A DNA stretch of 64,000 nt from Anomaloglossus baeobatrachus (taxonomy: Eukaryota; Chordata; Amphibia; Anura; Aromobatidae). The stretch is from contig NC_134356.1 in assembly GCF_048569485.1 (NCBI RefSeq), forward strand, positions 96,410,604-96,474,603. The letters are read 5' to 3'. The position numbers and the translations under genes are program-made. Positions 33,742 to 43,707 of the stretch are shown piece by piece. The notes under the pieces are model-generated. The model had not been told where the DNA came from, did no database searches, and saw only the letters and a list, made by a program, of their open reading frames with translations. Positions within the stretch are counted from its first letter, which is position 1. Every line of letters starts with the position of its first letter.

Positions 33742-34848
33742 TTAAATCTCATCCTCAAGTCTTGGGCTGTCCTGTGAGTAGATCCGTCTAACCCTGAGAT
33801 ATTGACCAACTTGCACGGTGCGTACAGTGGAGTTAGTATGTGCAGAGATGGCATGTAGCAGTAAATTGACTGATGTTGGTTTTCTAAAGACATCGGTTTG
33901 TAAACATCCAGCCTTATCCACTGCTATTTTGAGATCAAGAAAATCCACTCCACTGCTGCTGAAATTATGTGTCAATTTGATGTTAAAATCGTTCATGTTG
34001 AGCTGATCCATGAAAACCCCGAGTTGAGAGGTGGTACCCTGCCAGATGATCAGGAGATCATCAATGTATCTCACCCACATAAGGACCATGGGGGCGGCCC
34101 ATGCCCCTCCGCCAACCAGCAAACCCCTCTCCCAGTAACCAAGAAAGAGGTTTGCGTACGAAGGCGCAAAGGCCGCACCCATGGTGGTCCCCTGTCTCTG
34201 CAGATAGAATCTATCCTTAAAGACGAAGAAATTGTGGGTGAGTACATACTCGAGGAGTTCAAGGACCAGCTCGCAGATATGTCCGTCTCAGTTGCTCACA
34301 CTCAGGAAAAAACAAACTGCCCTCAGATCGTCCTCATGTCTTATGCATGTGTACAGGGATTCTATATCAGCCACCACCAAGAGGGCACCCGGGTCCACAT
34401 GGATCCCATCAACTCTGTTTAAGACCTCGGTCGTGTCTCAGACATAGGATGGAAGAGTTTCTACCAGAGGTTTAAGGTAGTGGTCAATAAATTGACAAAC
34501 CAGACTACATAACCCCTCCATCCCTGAGACAATGGGTCGCCCTGGTGGGTTGACGGGATCCTTGTGAACCTTTGGTAACAGGTAAAAAGTTGGAATTTTT
34601 GGATATTTGATGTATAGAGCATCAAAGACCCTCTTGGTGATGATTCCCTGATCCAATACATCATTGAGGATGAGATATAGTTGAGCAGAGAAGGAGACAA
34701 GAGGAGAGGAATCCAATTTTGTGTAGGTGTCCTTATCCCTCAGCTGTCTGTGGGCCTCTTTCTCATACATTTCAACAGGCCACACCACAACATTACCCCC
34801 CTTATCGGCTGCCTTGAAGACAACATCATCCATATGTTGTAATTCCAC
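33742..34848 (-). pseudogene. PLE reverse transcriptase
   Basis: 34438-34848 encodes VVFKAADKGGNVVVWPVEMY, then TFYLLPKVHKDPVNPPGRPI and VSGMEG. 33742-34182 encodes MGAAFAPSYANLFLGYWE and VRYIDDLLIIWQG (the DD pair), then GVDFLDLKI. The palm segment with the first Asp lies between these in a broken stretch. Motif order is Penelope-type and only moderately similar to the PLE at 20689, so this is a different PLE lineage. Confidence 0.8.
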
Positions 34849-34904
34849 TAGTGCCTTCCTTTGTACAGCAGTCAGATTATCATGTGAACAGCGAGTGGAG
34901 ACCT

Positions 34905-35702
34905 CCTTGAGTTGTGGTGAGTGTGCGCCCTGCCTGGGGAGAGCGCTGCCTCATTCTCCTTGGCATCCTTATGCGGCGGGCAGAGAGTGCTTGGCGTCCT
35001 TGGTTACCGGGGACGCCGTGCGCTTCCTCCCACTGGATGGCCGAGGTGGGCGGGTGTTGGCACGTGCCACGCGGTGCGCATGCGCCATTTCCAGAGATTC
35101 GATTGGCTGGGACACCAGGTGACAAGTCCTGGAAGCTCCAATGCGGTCGCATGACCGCCTATTTAGGGTCCTTGAACGGCAGCATTCATTACACCTTACC
35201 TAAAGAAGCTGACATGTTATTGCCGAGAAACGCGCGTTAGAGGGTTAATTTCTATAGCTTGCTGTGACTGTGACTTATGGGTAAGCTTTTTGGGCAAAGG
35301 ATCGTTCTTTGACTGTTGTGATCCCTTTACTATCGTCTCAGTTTTGGACTGATTGAGTTACTGTGGGGGGATTGTATACTTTTAGAGCCCTGGCCTTTTC
35401 CCTTCTTTGGGTTCTTTAATTTATTCATTGTTTATCCCTACAATAACTGCAGCTAATTTTTCATAGGGCTGCACATGGTCTTTTTGAGGATATTATGCCC
35501 TTGTAGACATCCTATAATTAACCTTTAATTTTTCCCTTGCAAGCATATGGGTGGTCATCCTGTTTTTGACATCTAGCACCTTTTTCACCTTTTCTATTTA
35601 TATGTATTGTTGATGTGAAGTTTTTTATCGCTATTTTTTTGAAAAATAAAGAAATATTTTTATAATTAGCCTCAAATGCTCCCATTTATTCTCCTTATAT
35701 AT
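34905..35702 (+). repeat. Right (inverted) terminal repeat of the PLE
   Basis: Reverse complement of the left repeat. Carries CTAAAGAAGCTGACATGTTA then GAGAAACGCGCG at 35200-35236, the hammerhead-like core, on the + strand. It ends with AAAGAAATATTTTTATAATT and CATTTATTCTCCTTATATAT. Confidence 0.85.
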
Positions 35703-35714
35703 GCGATAATTAGG

Positions 35715-36189
35715 GAGCAGAGATTGAGATATATATCCACCTGCAAAACACTAGGGATTTGTAAAAAAAAGAAAAATCAAGAGCTTAGACAGAGGAGATA
35801 GTTGCCCATGCTGTATGCACTGTAGTGAGTGTGGCATGCCAGACTCGACGCGCGTTTCACATCACAGGCTTCTTCAGGAGGCATGGTTATTAGGGTTCTC
35901 ATAGGGGCAATTGTGCTGTCCCAATTAGATCATGCAATGCAAGTGCAAGAATTGCAGGGCAGTCAGTGGGGCATGTGTATTGCTATCTACTGGCCGCTGC
36001 ACGCCCGACTGCTGTCATGAACGCATTACGCAAGCGCAGACCACACCTTGTGTAGTGGTCGTGGGCACCTCCGTGGTGTTTATATAGACGCCTATATACA
36101 TATGTGCTCCAAACACTGGCACCCATCAAGTGATTGACATCAGTAATTGGTAAACTGTTTTTTTGGTGAATTTCTTAAAAAATATTCAA
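35715..36189 (-). mobile_element. Fragment of another PLE terminal repeat
   Basis: Contains a hammerhead-like core on the - strand at 35844-35880 and GC-rich flanking DNA like that in other PLE repeats. No coding region. It is interrupted at its left by the 30920-35702 PLE. Its right limit meets the CR1 LINE. Confidence 0.5.
35844..35880 (-). ncRNA. Hammerhead-like core, both core strands consensus
   Basis: On the - strand: CCTGAAGAAGCCTGTGATGT followed by GAAACGCGCGTCGAG. CTGAAGA and GAAAC both match the hammerhead consensus exactly. Stem II is short or poorly paired as written, as in other PLE minimal hammerheads, which may work as dimers. Confidence 0.5.
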
Positions 36190-36839
36190 GATTGCCTGTG
36201 GTGTGGTAGATCAGGACTATGTTATGTGAAAATTCAGATTTCAAGGCTGGATTTCAGAAAGGCAGATTTTAAGGGACTCAGAAAGAGGATAGCAGGGATT
36301 CAATGGCCGTATGTCCTTAAGGACAGAAAAATCCAGGAAGGATGGGACATCTTGAAAAATGAGATTCTCAAAGTGCAATTGTTAAGAATCCCTAAAAGAG
36401 GGAAGAATAAGAAACATTTAAGAAAATCAGGATGGATGAAAACAGAACTTAAACACATGCTAAAAAGGAAGAAAGAAATGTTTATCAAAAGGAAAGAGGG
36501 AGGCATAGCTAAAGAAGAATATAACACAGTCTGCAAAACCTGCAGGCACACATCAGATTAGCCAAAGCTGATAATGAAACAAGGCTTGCAAGAGATGTCA
36601 AATGCAATAAAAAAGGATTTTGGAGTTGTCAAAAATAAAAAAAAAGTCAAAGATGTTATTGGAATTTTACAGGATGAAAATGGTGAAGTTGTAAAAAATG
36701 ATTTTGAGAAGGCCGAACCTATTTTACATCTCTTTTCTCTGAAAAAGTAAATGTAAAATTAACTGATCTTCACCGTTCGATTGAAGGATTAGAAGAATCC
36801 AGGCTATCTATAAACAAAGAGATAGTGAGGGAATACTTA
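36190..36839 (+). pseudogene. CR1 ORF2 piece between endonuclease and RT
   Basis: Frame 36163-36561 encodes a basic stretch (GKNKKHLRKSGWMKTELKHM) typical of the CR1 linker, then NKKGFWSCQ-like and EESRLSINKEIVREYL lead toward the RT. Frame breaks occur after 36561 and near 36650. It joins at 36839 to the piece at 55893. Confidence 0.75.
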
Positions 36840-37655
36840 AGGGTACTTCTCACATAGCGAGATCGCTAGCAAGATCGCTGCTGAGTCACAGGTTTTGTGA
36901 CGTACCAGTGACCTCATCAGCGATCTCGCTGTGTGTGACACTAAGCAACGACCTGGCCCCTGCTGTGAAATCGCTGATCGATACACACTGTTCTGGTTAA
37001 TTTTTTGGTCGTCGGGCTCCCGCAGGGCAGCACGCATTGGCGTGTTTGACACCTTACCCAACGACCTCGTTCACGACTCACATAGGCGTGCATCTTTGTT
37101 GCTTTCCACGCCCTCTCTGTTCCGATTGGTGATCGCTAGTGCGTTCGGATTGGTCGCTTCCATCCTTTGTTCTGGCATTCTTGTAGATCGCAGTACATTT
37201 CCGAGGGCTGAATTCACTTGTCCCGGACCGCGTGTAGCAGCAGATCATAATACAGTCCATTCTGCATCGCTTCATCCGTTCAACAGTTCTGGGAGTTGTA
37301 CTCTGCAAGGTAGGCATTGTTTGGGGTCTCAAGTGTGTTTCCATAATATTATCTCATTTATACAACACCTAACAATTATCTATTATCATTGTCTTACTCA
37401 ACACTGTGTTCATGCTTCTACACTGGCAAGCAAATGGTGGGAGGGCTTTGCTTCTATCTGTATACATGCTTTTGCATGGGCAGCCATTTTAGGGGGTCTT
37501 GTGTGCACACACCCATACAGTACGTTTTGTGGCACGCTTGCTAAGGGAATTCAACGTATTTTTCCGTTTATTTTATCATGTACAGTAATAATAATAGTGT
37601 TATTATTTTATTGCAACTATTCTCATATTTTCCATTTCATTTTAATTTCCCTAGA

Positions 37656-38958
37656 TTGAAAAACTTGAACAATGGGGAGTGTGGTATTGCGGTGGCTGCT
37701 TTGCTGCTTGAGGCAGCTTGGCGAGAAGATAAGGCACAGAAGATGCGTTCCAAACAAAAGCGTCGCATGTGGACCAGACAGTGGCTGCAGAAGAGGTCCA
37801 AATTGTCCCACATGCAACTGGTAAGAGAGCTGCAGGAGAAGAATCCTCACGATTTCAGGAACTATCTACGGATGTCAGACGAATCCTTCAAACTGTTACT
37901 GGAAAGAATTACGCCACTAATTCAACGGAAGGATACAGCAATGCGTGCTGCTGTCCCGGTAGACGAAAGATTCTCTGTCACGCCACGTTTCCTCGGGGCG
38001 CTCACTGCAAGATTTTCATTTTTCTTCAGCCATTTCACAGCCCCTGCTCAGCGTTTTAATTCCGGAGACATGTAATGCAATTTTCCACTGTCTACGCAGC
38101 TACATTCAGTTTACCAACACGGAGGAGGAATGCAGAAAGGTTGCCTCAGATTTTGAGCAGCTATGGCAGTTCCCTAACTTTGGAGGGGCTTTGGACGGGA
38201 AACATGTCCGTATAACTCAACCACCTAACAGCGGATCATATTTCTATAATTATAAGGGTTATTTTAGTGTCATCCTGATGGCCTTGGTGAACGCTAATTA
38301 CGAGTTTATATTTATTCATGTTGGCATGAACGGCAGGGTTTCAGATGGGGGTGTTTTAGAGCATACACGCTTTGGCAAGCATTTGAACAACTGTGACTTG
38401 CACTTGCCTCCCAACTCAGAGACTACAGGCAACTTTAATTTTGTTTTTGTTGGCGATGAAGCCTTCACGCTTCATCCCAATCTTATAAAACCGTTCCCCC
38501 AAAAAAATCTTACGGAGGAAAGACGCATTTTCAATTACCGATTGTCACGGGCACGCCGGGTAGTTGAAAATGCCTTCGGTATCATGGCCAATCGTTTCAG
38601 AGTTTTCCACATGCTCATTAACATGAAGGTAGAAGCAATAGACTCAGTTGTTTTGGCCTGTTGCGTGCTTCATAACTTCCTTCGCCAGCGTGATACTAAT
38701 AGCTACTGTCCGTCTGGCTTCGTGGACTCTGTGGACCTAACAAGTGGGGAAGTGCTGCTCGGCAATTGGCGTGAAGACAGTCCCGCAATTACAGGCCTTC
38801 AGCCTTTTGGACACGGCAGAAACACCGATGATGCAAAGACCTGCCGAGAGAACTACTGTCACTATTTTAACGGCCCTGGTGCTGTTACTTGGCAGCATCA
38901 GATCTTAGGCTATGTGTCCACGTTGCTTTTTACCTGCTTTTTCAACTGCAGTGTTTAA
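37656..38958 (+). pseudogene. Harbinger (HARBI1-like) transposase with one small deletion
   Basis: The N-terminal part to about 38010 reads WTRQWLQKRSKLSHMQLVRE, then LRMSDESFKLLLERITPLI and PRFLGALTA. From 38011 the frame continues in another phase with DFHFSSAISQPLLSVLIPET. About ten codons (the usual RYLATGRSYE segment) are missing at the junction, which shifts the frame. The catalytic triad is present: Asp in GALDGKHVRI, Asp in FVGDEAFTLH, Glu in RVVENAFGIMANRFRVF. DDE transposases of this family cut and paste at TWA sites and enter the nucleus with the help of a Myb-like partner. A CCCTAG acceptor at 37652 suggests an upstream intron, so the true start is uncertain. The last native codon (TTA, then TAG) is split by a MITE, giving a new C-terminal tail that stops at 38958. 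AATAAA at about 39665 would serve as poly(A) signal. Confidence 0.88.
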
Positions 38959-39608
38959 TGCCAATTGTTTTTGCCATTTGAGTTTTGAACTGCAAAACTG
39001 AGTTTTTGCCCAAATTTCTGCCACAAAAAGGCACCTTTTTGAACAGCATAGTGTGCACAAGAAACCCAAATTCCCATAGACTTTGCTTGAAAAGCAGAAC
39101 ACATCCATTTTGGCATTAAGGGTATGTGCGCACGTTGCTTTTTACCTGCTTTTTACCTGCTTTTTTGCTGCTTTTTCTTCTGCGCTGTTTAATGCCAAAA
39201 TGGATGTGTTCTTCTATTCAAGCAAAGTCTATGGGAATTTGGGTTTCTTGTTCACACTATGTTGTTCAAAATGCTGCCTTTATGTGGCAGAACTTTGGTC
39301 AAAAAATCAGCTTTTCAAAGAAGCAACATGTCAATTGTTTTTGCCATTTGGGTTTAGCACTGCAAAGCTGAGTTTTTGACCAAAGTTCTGCCACAAAAAG
39401 GCAGCATTTTGAACAACATAGTGTGAACAAGAAACCCAAATTCCCATAGACTTTGCTTGGGTAGAAGAACACATCCATTTTGGCATTAAACAGCGCAGAA
39501 GAAAAAGCAGCAAAAAAGCAGGTAAAAAGCAGGTAAAAAGCAACGTGCGCACATACCCTAAACGCTGCAGTTGAAAAAGCAGGTAAAAAGCAACGTGGAC
39601 ACATAGCC
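38908..39608. mobile_element. Harbinger-type MITE (outer, GGCTATGTGTCCACG ends)
   Basis: Ends GGCTATGTGTCCACGTTGC and GCAACGTGGACACATAGCC are perfect inverted repeats; TTA is duplicated (38905-38907, 39609-39611). It is inserted in the last sense codon of the transposase. A related MITE is nested inside at 39120. Confidence 0.92.
39120..39558. mobile_element. Harbinger-type MITE (inner, GGGTATGTGCGCACG ends)
   Basis: Ends GGGTATGTGCGCACGTTGC and GCAACGTGCGCACATACCC; TAA is duplicated (39117-39119, 39559-39561). The two halves are almost perfect inverted copies (GCTTTTTACCTGCTTTTTAC against its complement), and the body is homologous to the outer MITE. This is a foldback element inside a relative. 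Confidence 0.92.
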
Positions 39609-39832
39609 TTATAGTGGCATTCTGATGACATTTATATTGTGCTTTCATCTTTGTAATGTTTGTGTAATAAAGTGTACTAACTAGGAGATTGCAAAAGCTT
39701 TGTTATTATTTGACTAGTAAGGACGATGCACGCAGCATTCACTTCTGCACTGGCGCTATACAGATACACACATAAACACATACATATTGATATACATTAC
39801 TATATATACACACGCTTATATATACATCCTTA

Positions 39833-39999
39833 GTCTGGAGTCACACTTGCGTAAGGCATCTGATGCGAGAACATCAGATGTGTTATGCCAATGAACCCCG
39901 ACTCCCGCTCTCCTTCCAGCGGGAGGCGAGTGTCATGCGACTGTGATCCGATTCTCCGCATTTCACTCGGCCGTATTTCACGCCAGTGGGACTCCAGCC
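39833..39999. mobile_element. Short MITE (CTGGAGTCACACTTGCG family)
   Basis: GTCTGGAGTCACACTTGCG on the left against CGCCAGTGGGACTCCAGCC on the right. Relative of 12905-13077. The flanks (TTA, ATA) do not agree, so the target duplication is lost or the boundary is off. Confidence 0.6.
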
Positions 40000-40371
40000 A
40001 TACACACATAAACATATGTATACTCATGCATCCATATACACATATACATTCAGACACACATATATACATTTACATACTCCGAGACACACAAGTGTGCTTA
40101 CATATTTATCCCATTCACTAAACCAGCAGCACAACAGCAATCCCTTCTGGCCGGGAAGACGGCTTCACACGGGAGTGTAGGCACATTCCTTAGCAGACAC
40201 AGTAGCATCTTCTATCTGACGCACGTTGACGTTCCAACTCTGCGGCGTGGTGAGCGGTGCTGGGGCGTGGTGGTCGGGTTCTACGTCGCAGATGCGGTTC
40301 AGCACGGCAATATGGCGTCCAAGAGACGCTCTTCACCCTGGGGGGACGCAGAAGTGTGTTAGTTAGCCTTA

Positions 40372-42263
40372 GGCTGCTTTCACACTACGTTTTTTTAACA
40401 TGCGTCCTGAACGTTTTTTTTGCTGCAAAAGCGGATCCAGTGCAAATACGTTTTAATTTCAATGCATTTGCAATGGACACGCGTCTACATGCGTTGACAT
40501 GCGTTTGCGTGCAGTTTAGTGAGGATCCAGCAAGTTGCAGTATTTTAAAAAATTTTAAAAACACTACTTGTAGTGTTTTTGAGCTGCAGCCAAAATACTG
40601 TTTATCACTGGTTCCTGATTATCCTGCACGCAAAGGCATGTGAACGCTGGCATGCTGATAGACAGGATCCTGTCTGGCGTGATCACAGAGTCTCTCTCGG
40701 TTTCTCTCTCTCTGTCGGTCTCTCCCTCTGTCGGTCGGTCTGTTGGTCGGTCTCTCTCTCTCGATCTCTCTCTGTCGGCCGGTCTCTCCCTCTCCCCCCC
40801 TCTCGAATACTCACCAATCACTGACCGATCAAGGGCGTGGCGCTGCACGGCTGTCACATTGCTCTGGCAGCTTCTCTTCTTTTGAAAATGCCGGCCGCTC
40901 ATTATTCCATCTCGTATTCCCTGCTTCCCCCGCCCACCGGCACCTATGATTGGTTGCAGTCAGACACGCCACCAGCTGAGTGACAGATGTCTCACTGCAA
41001 CCAATGACAGCCGCTGGTGGGCGAGTCTATATCGTGCAGTACATTAAATAAATAATTAAAAAAAAAAACGGCGTGCGGTCCCCCCCAATTTTGATACCAG
41101 CCAAGATAAAGCCACACGGCTGAAGGCTGGTATTCTCAAGATGGGTAGGCCCTCATTATTGGGAGTCCCCCCAGCCTCAAAATATCAGCCAGCAGCTGCC
41201 CGGAATTGCCGCATCCATTAGATGCGACAGTCCTGGGACTCTACCCGGCTCATCTGGAATTGCCCTGGTGCGGTGGCAATCGGGGTAATAAGGAGTTAAT
41301 GGCAGCCCATAGCTGTCACTAAGTTATAGGTTAATCATGGCAGGCGTCTATTAAACACTTTTCATGATTAACCGGTAAATGAAAGTAAACACATACAACC
41401 GAAAAAATCCTTTATTTGAAATAAAGGACAAAAAAACCCACCCTCTTTCACCACTTTATTAAAATCCCCAAATACCCCTCCAGGTCCGACGTAATCCACC
41501 CGAAGTCCCACGACGCTTTCAGCTCTGCTACATCGGAAGCTGACAGGAGCGGCAGTAGAACACTGCCGCTCCTGTGAGCTCCACGCAGAAACTGAAGTGA
41601 GTCACGCTGTCAGTGGTGACATCATTCAGGTAGTGGGGGTGTGTGTACGGTGATGGGTGAGTAGTGCCCGTGTGTACGTTGATGATGGGTGCGGTTGTGC
41701 CAGTGTGTGTGCGGTGATGATGGAGGCGGTAGAGCCGATGTGTGCAGTGATGATGGGAGCGGTAGTGCCTGCGTGTGTGCGCTGATGATGGGTGCGGTAG
41801 TGCCAGGGTGTGCAGTTATGATGGGAGCGGTAGTGCCTGCGTGTGTGCGCTGATGATGGGTGCGGTAGTGCCAGGGTGTGCAGTTATGATGGGAGCGGTA
41901 GTGCCTGCGTGTATGCGCTGATGATGGGTACGCTAGTGCCGGTGTGTGCAGTGATGATGGGGGCGGTAGTGCCAATGTGTGCGGTGATGATGGGAGCGGT
42001 AGTGCCTGCGTGTGTGTGCGGTGATGATGGGGATGGTAGTGTCTTTCTCTCTCTCTTTTTCCCTCTCTTTCTCCATCTGAATTTCCAGTCTATCACATTC
42101 AGTTCCCCTCACATGACCCCAATACCCGCCCATAATTTCAAGTGACAGGATCCTGTAAAGTAACACTTGCGTTTGCAGGAGTTTCTCTTTGGAAACAGGA
42201 TCCGCTTTTGCAGCAAAAAAACGTTCAGGACGCATGCTAAAAAAACGTAGTGTGAAAGCAGCC
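40372..42263. mobile_element. Harbinger-type MITE, 1.9 kb, with simple repeats and minisatellite
   Basis: Ends GGCTGCTTTCACACTACG and CGTAGTGTGAAAGCAGCC are perfect inverted repeats, continuing into AACATGCGTCCTGAACG and its complement. TTA is duplicated (40369-40371, 42264-42266). Inside are a TCTCTCTC/GGTC tract (40687-40805), an amphibian repeat segment (41090-41400) and a minisatellite (41640-42040). It interrupts Myb copy A. Confidence 0.92.
41640..42040. repeat. GATGATGGGAGCGGTAGTGCC minisatellite
   Basis: About twelve copies of a 28-34 bp unit made of TGATGATGGGAGCGGTAGTG and GTGTGTGYG parts. Lies inside the 1.9-kb MITE. Open frames on both strands are artefacts. Confidence 0.85.
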
Positions 42264-42366
42264 TTACGCAAGTGTGACTCCAGCCTTAAACATAGGTCAG
42301 AGTGCAATGCGAGATTTACTCGCTCTGCACTCACCAATGTTCAACGCCAGTGTAACTCAAGCCTTA
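42264..42366. mobile_element. Partial MITE of the CTGGAGTCACACTTGCG family
   Basis: ACGCAAGTGTGACTCCAGCC (right-end type) at 42265, then a second terminus GTGTAACTCAAGCCTTA at 42350. Seems to be pieces of one or two short MITEs next to the 1.9-kb MITE. Confidence 0.45.
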
Positions 42367-42660
42367 TATGCATAAACTGAATCTAGCTTGTTAACTTTTC
42401 CCATTTCCCTCCATATAAATCCTGACAGTAGAAGAGGTCCTGGCTTCACACTGGAGGATGCTGGCGGCACAGCGGAGACTGAATGAAGCTGTTGAGCATC
42501 ATGGACTGTTGTTGGGAAGGTTTTTGGCGTCACTACAGCAAGGTGGCAACCATTAATTTTTATTTTCTTTTTAATGTTCCATGTTGTTATTTGTTGGCAC
42601 TTTTATAAAAAAAGGCTTAAAGTTTAAATCGGCTGTTGTGTAAGCTTCTTTAAAAAAAAA

Positions 42661-43707
42661 CCCCAAAAAAACAAAAAAAACCCATAGAAACGTGTCATCA
42701 CTGTAGCACTCCAGCAGTGTGCCCCCCCCCCCCCAGCAGTATATGTGTACCCCAGTAATGCATGTGGCCACAATGTGTTGAAATCAATGCAGCTGAAAGG
42801 TGGGCCCCTAGAGTCAATTACCATGGTGGGCTCCAGACTTCCCAGTCCGACCATGCTCACACCCGTTATATCTCTAGCTGCACTACCCGGCTTCGCCCGG
42901 GTTAATGACTGCTGTTAACAAAATAGAATGTATTAACAAAAATGTATTCTGCACACAAAACCACAAAACAAATAGATAGAAATGTAATTATAATGTCTGT
43001 CTCCCCCTCTTACCTCTCTTTCCCTGTCTGTTTCCCGGTGTCTCTCTGTCTCTTTGTCTGTCTCTTAACCCGTCTCTCTCTTTCCCTCTCTTTCCCTGTC
43101 AGCCTGTCTCTTTGTGTCTGTCTCTTACCCTGTCTGTGTCTGCCTCTTTCCCTGGCTGCATTGTGACATGCCAACATTCCATATAAGGGTGTGGCTGCGC
43201 ATTCTTCTGAAGTTCTGGCTGCACTGTGGCTCCGAGCTCCATTCGCTTTAATGGAGGCAGGTTTTTTGGCGAATTACTATAAAGAGCGGGGTTAAAATTT
43301 CCCCTCAAAACATAGCCTATGACGCTCTCGGGGTCCAGAAGTGTGAGTGTGCAAAATTTTGTGGCTGTAGCTGCGATGGTGCTGATGCCAATCACGGACA
43401 TACATATATATACACACACACACACACAGCTTTATATATTAGATATCTATGCATCTGTATAGATGCACCCAGCCCATTACACAACCTAGTAGGCCTGCAT
43501 ATATCTCAAGAATTTAGCCAACCATGCGTCAAGTGAGAAACAAAAAAACATTTTATTATAAAAAAGAAAAAGAAAAAAATAGATAGATAGATAGGGAGAG
43601 AGAGAGAAAGAGAGAGAGAGAGAGAATAACAATTAAATAAAAAAATTAACATTTTAATAAATATACAGGAAAATTCAAACTAACTAGAGCTAAAACGTCA
43701 CTACACA
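42661..43707. repeat. Interspersed repeat and simple sequence between Myb A and MADF
   Basis: 42877-43440 is a repeat that begins ACCCGGCTTCGCCCGGGTTA, a hairpin-forming start found in many animal genomes, includes TCTCTTTCCCTGTCTG tracts, and ends near ACACACAC and TATATATTAGATAT. 43565-43625 is (GATA)n/(GA)n. No gene. The class of the repeat is unknown to me. Confidence 0.55.

Larger units (their letters stand above)
30920..35702 (-). mobile_element. Penelope-like retroelement flanked by inverted terminal repeats
   Basis: The - strand carries PLE reverse transcriptase and GIY-YIG domains (33096-34848). About 800 bp at the left (31000-31840) recur as the reverse complement at the right (34905-35702), so the terminal repeats are inverted; the left one has the same sense as the coding region. 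GCGATAATTAGG (12 bp) occurs at 30908-30919 and again at 35703-35714, a convincing target duplication. A Harbinger MITE sits inside (32222-32975). PLEs are known to show direct or inverted terminal repeats. Confidence 0.85.
40317..42556 (+). pseudogene. Myb/SANT-like Harbinger accessory gene, copy A (damaged)
   Basis: First-exon start: ATG near 40314 followed by SKRRSSPWGDAEVC, matching copy B's HSTPWGDAEV (the Trp of a Myb/SANT repeat), then a stop and the MITE inserted at 40372. Last exon 42432-42556, after an AG at 42430-42431, reads EVLASHWRMLAAQRRLNEAV then EHHGLLLGRFLASLQQGGNH and stop, 40 residues against 39 in copy B with clear homology. The two middle exons are absent. The 3' UTR (42557-42660, with GGCTGTTGTGTAAGC) also matches copy B. 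Myb-like proteins of Harbinger elements bind the element's ends and bring in the transposase. Confidence 0.7.
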
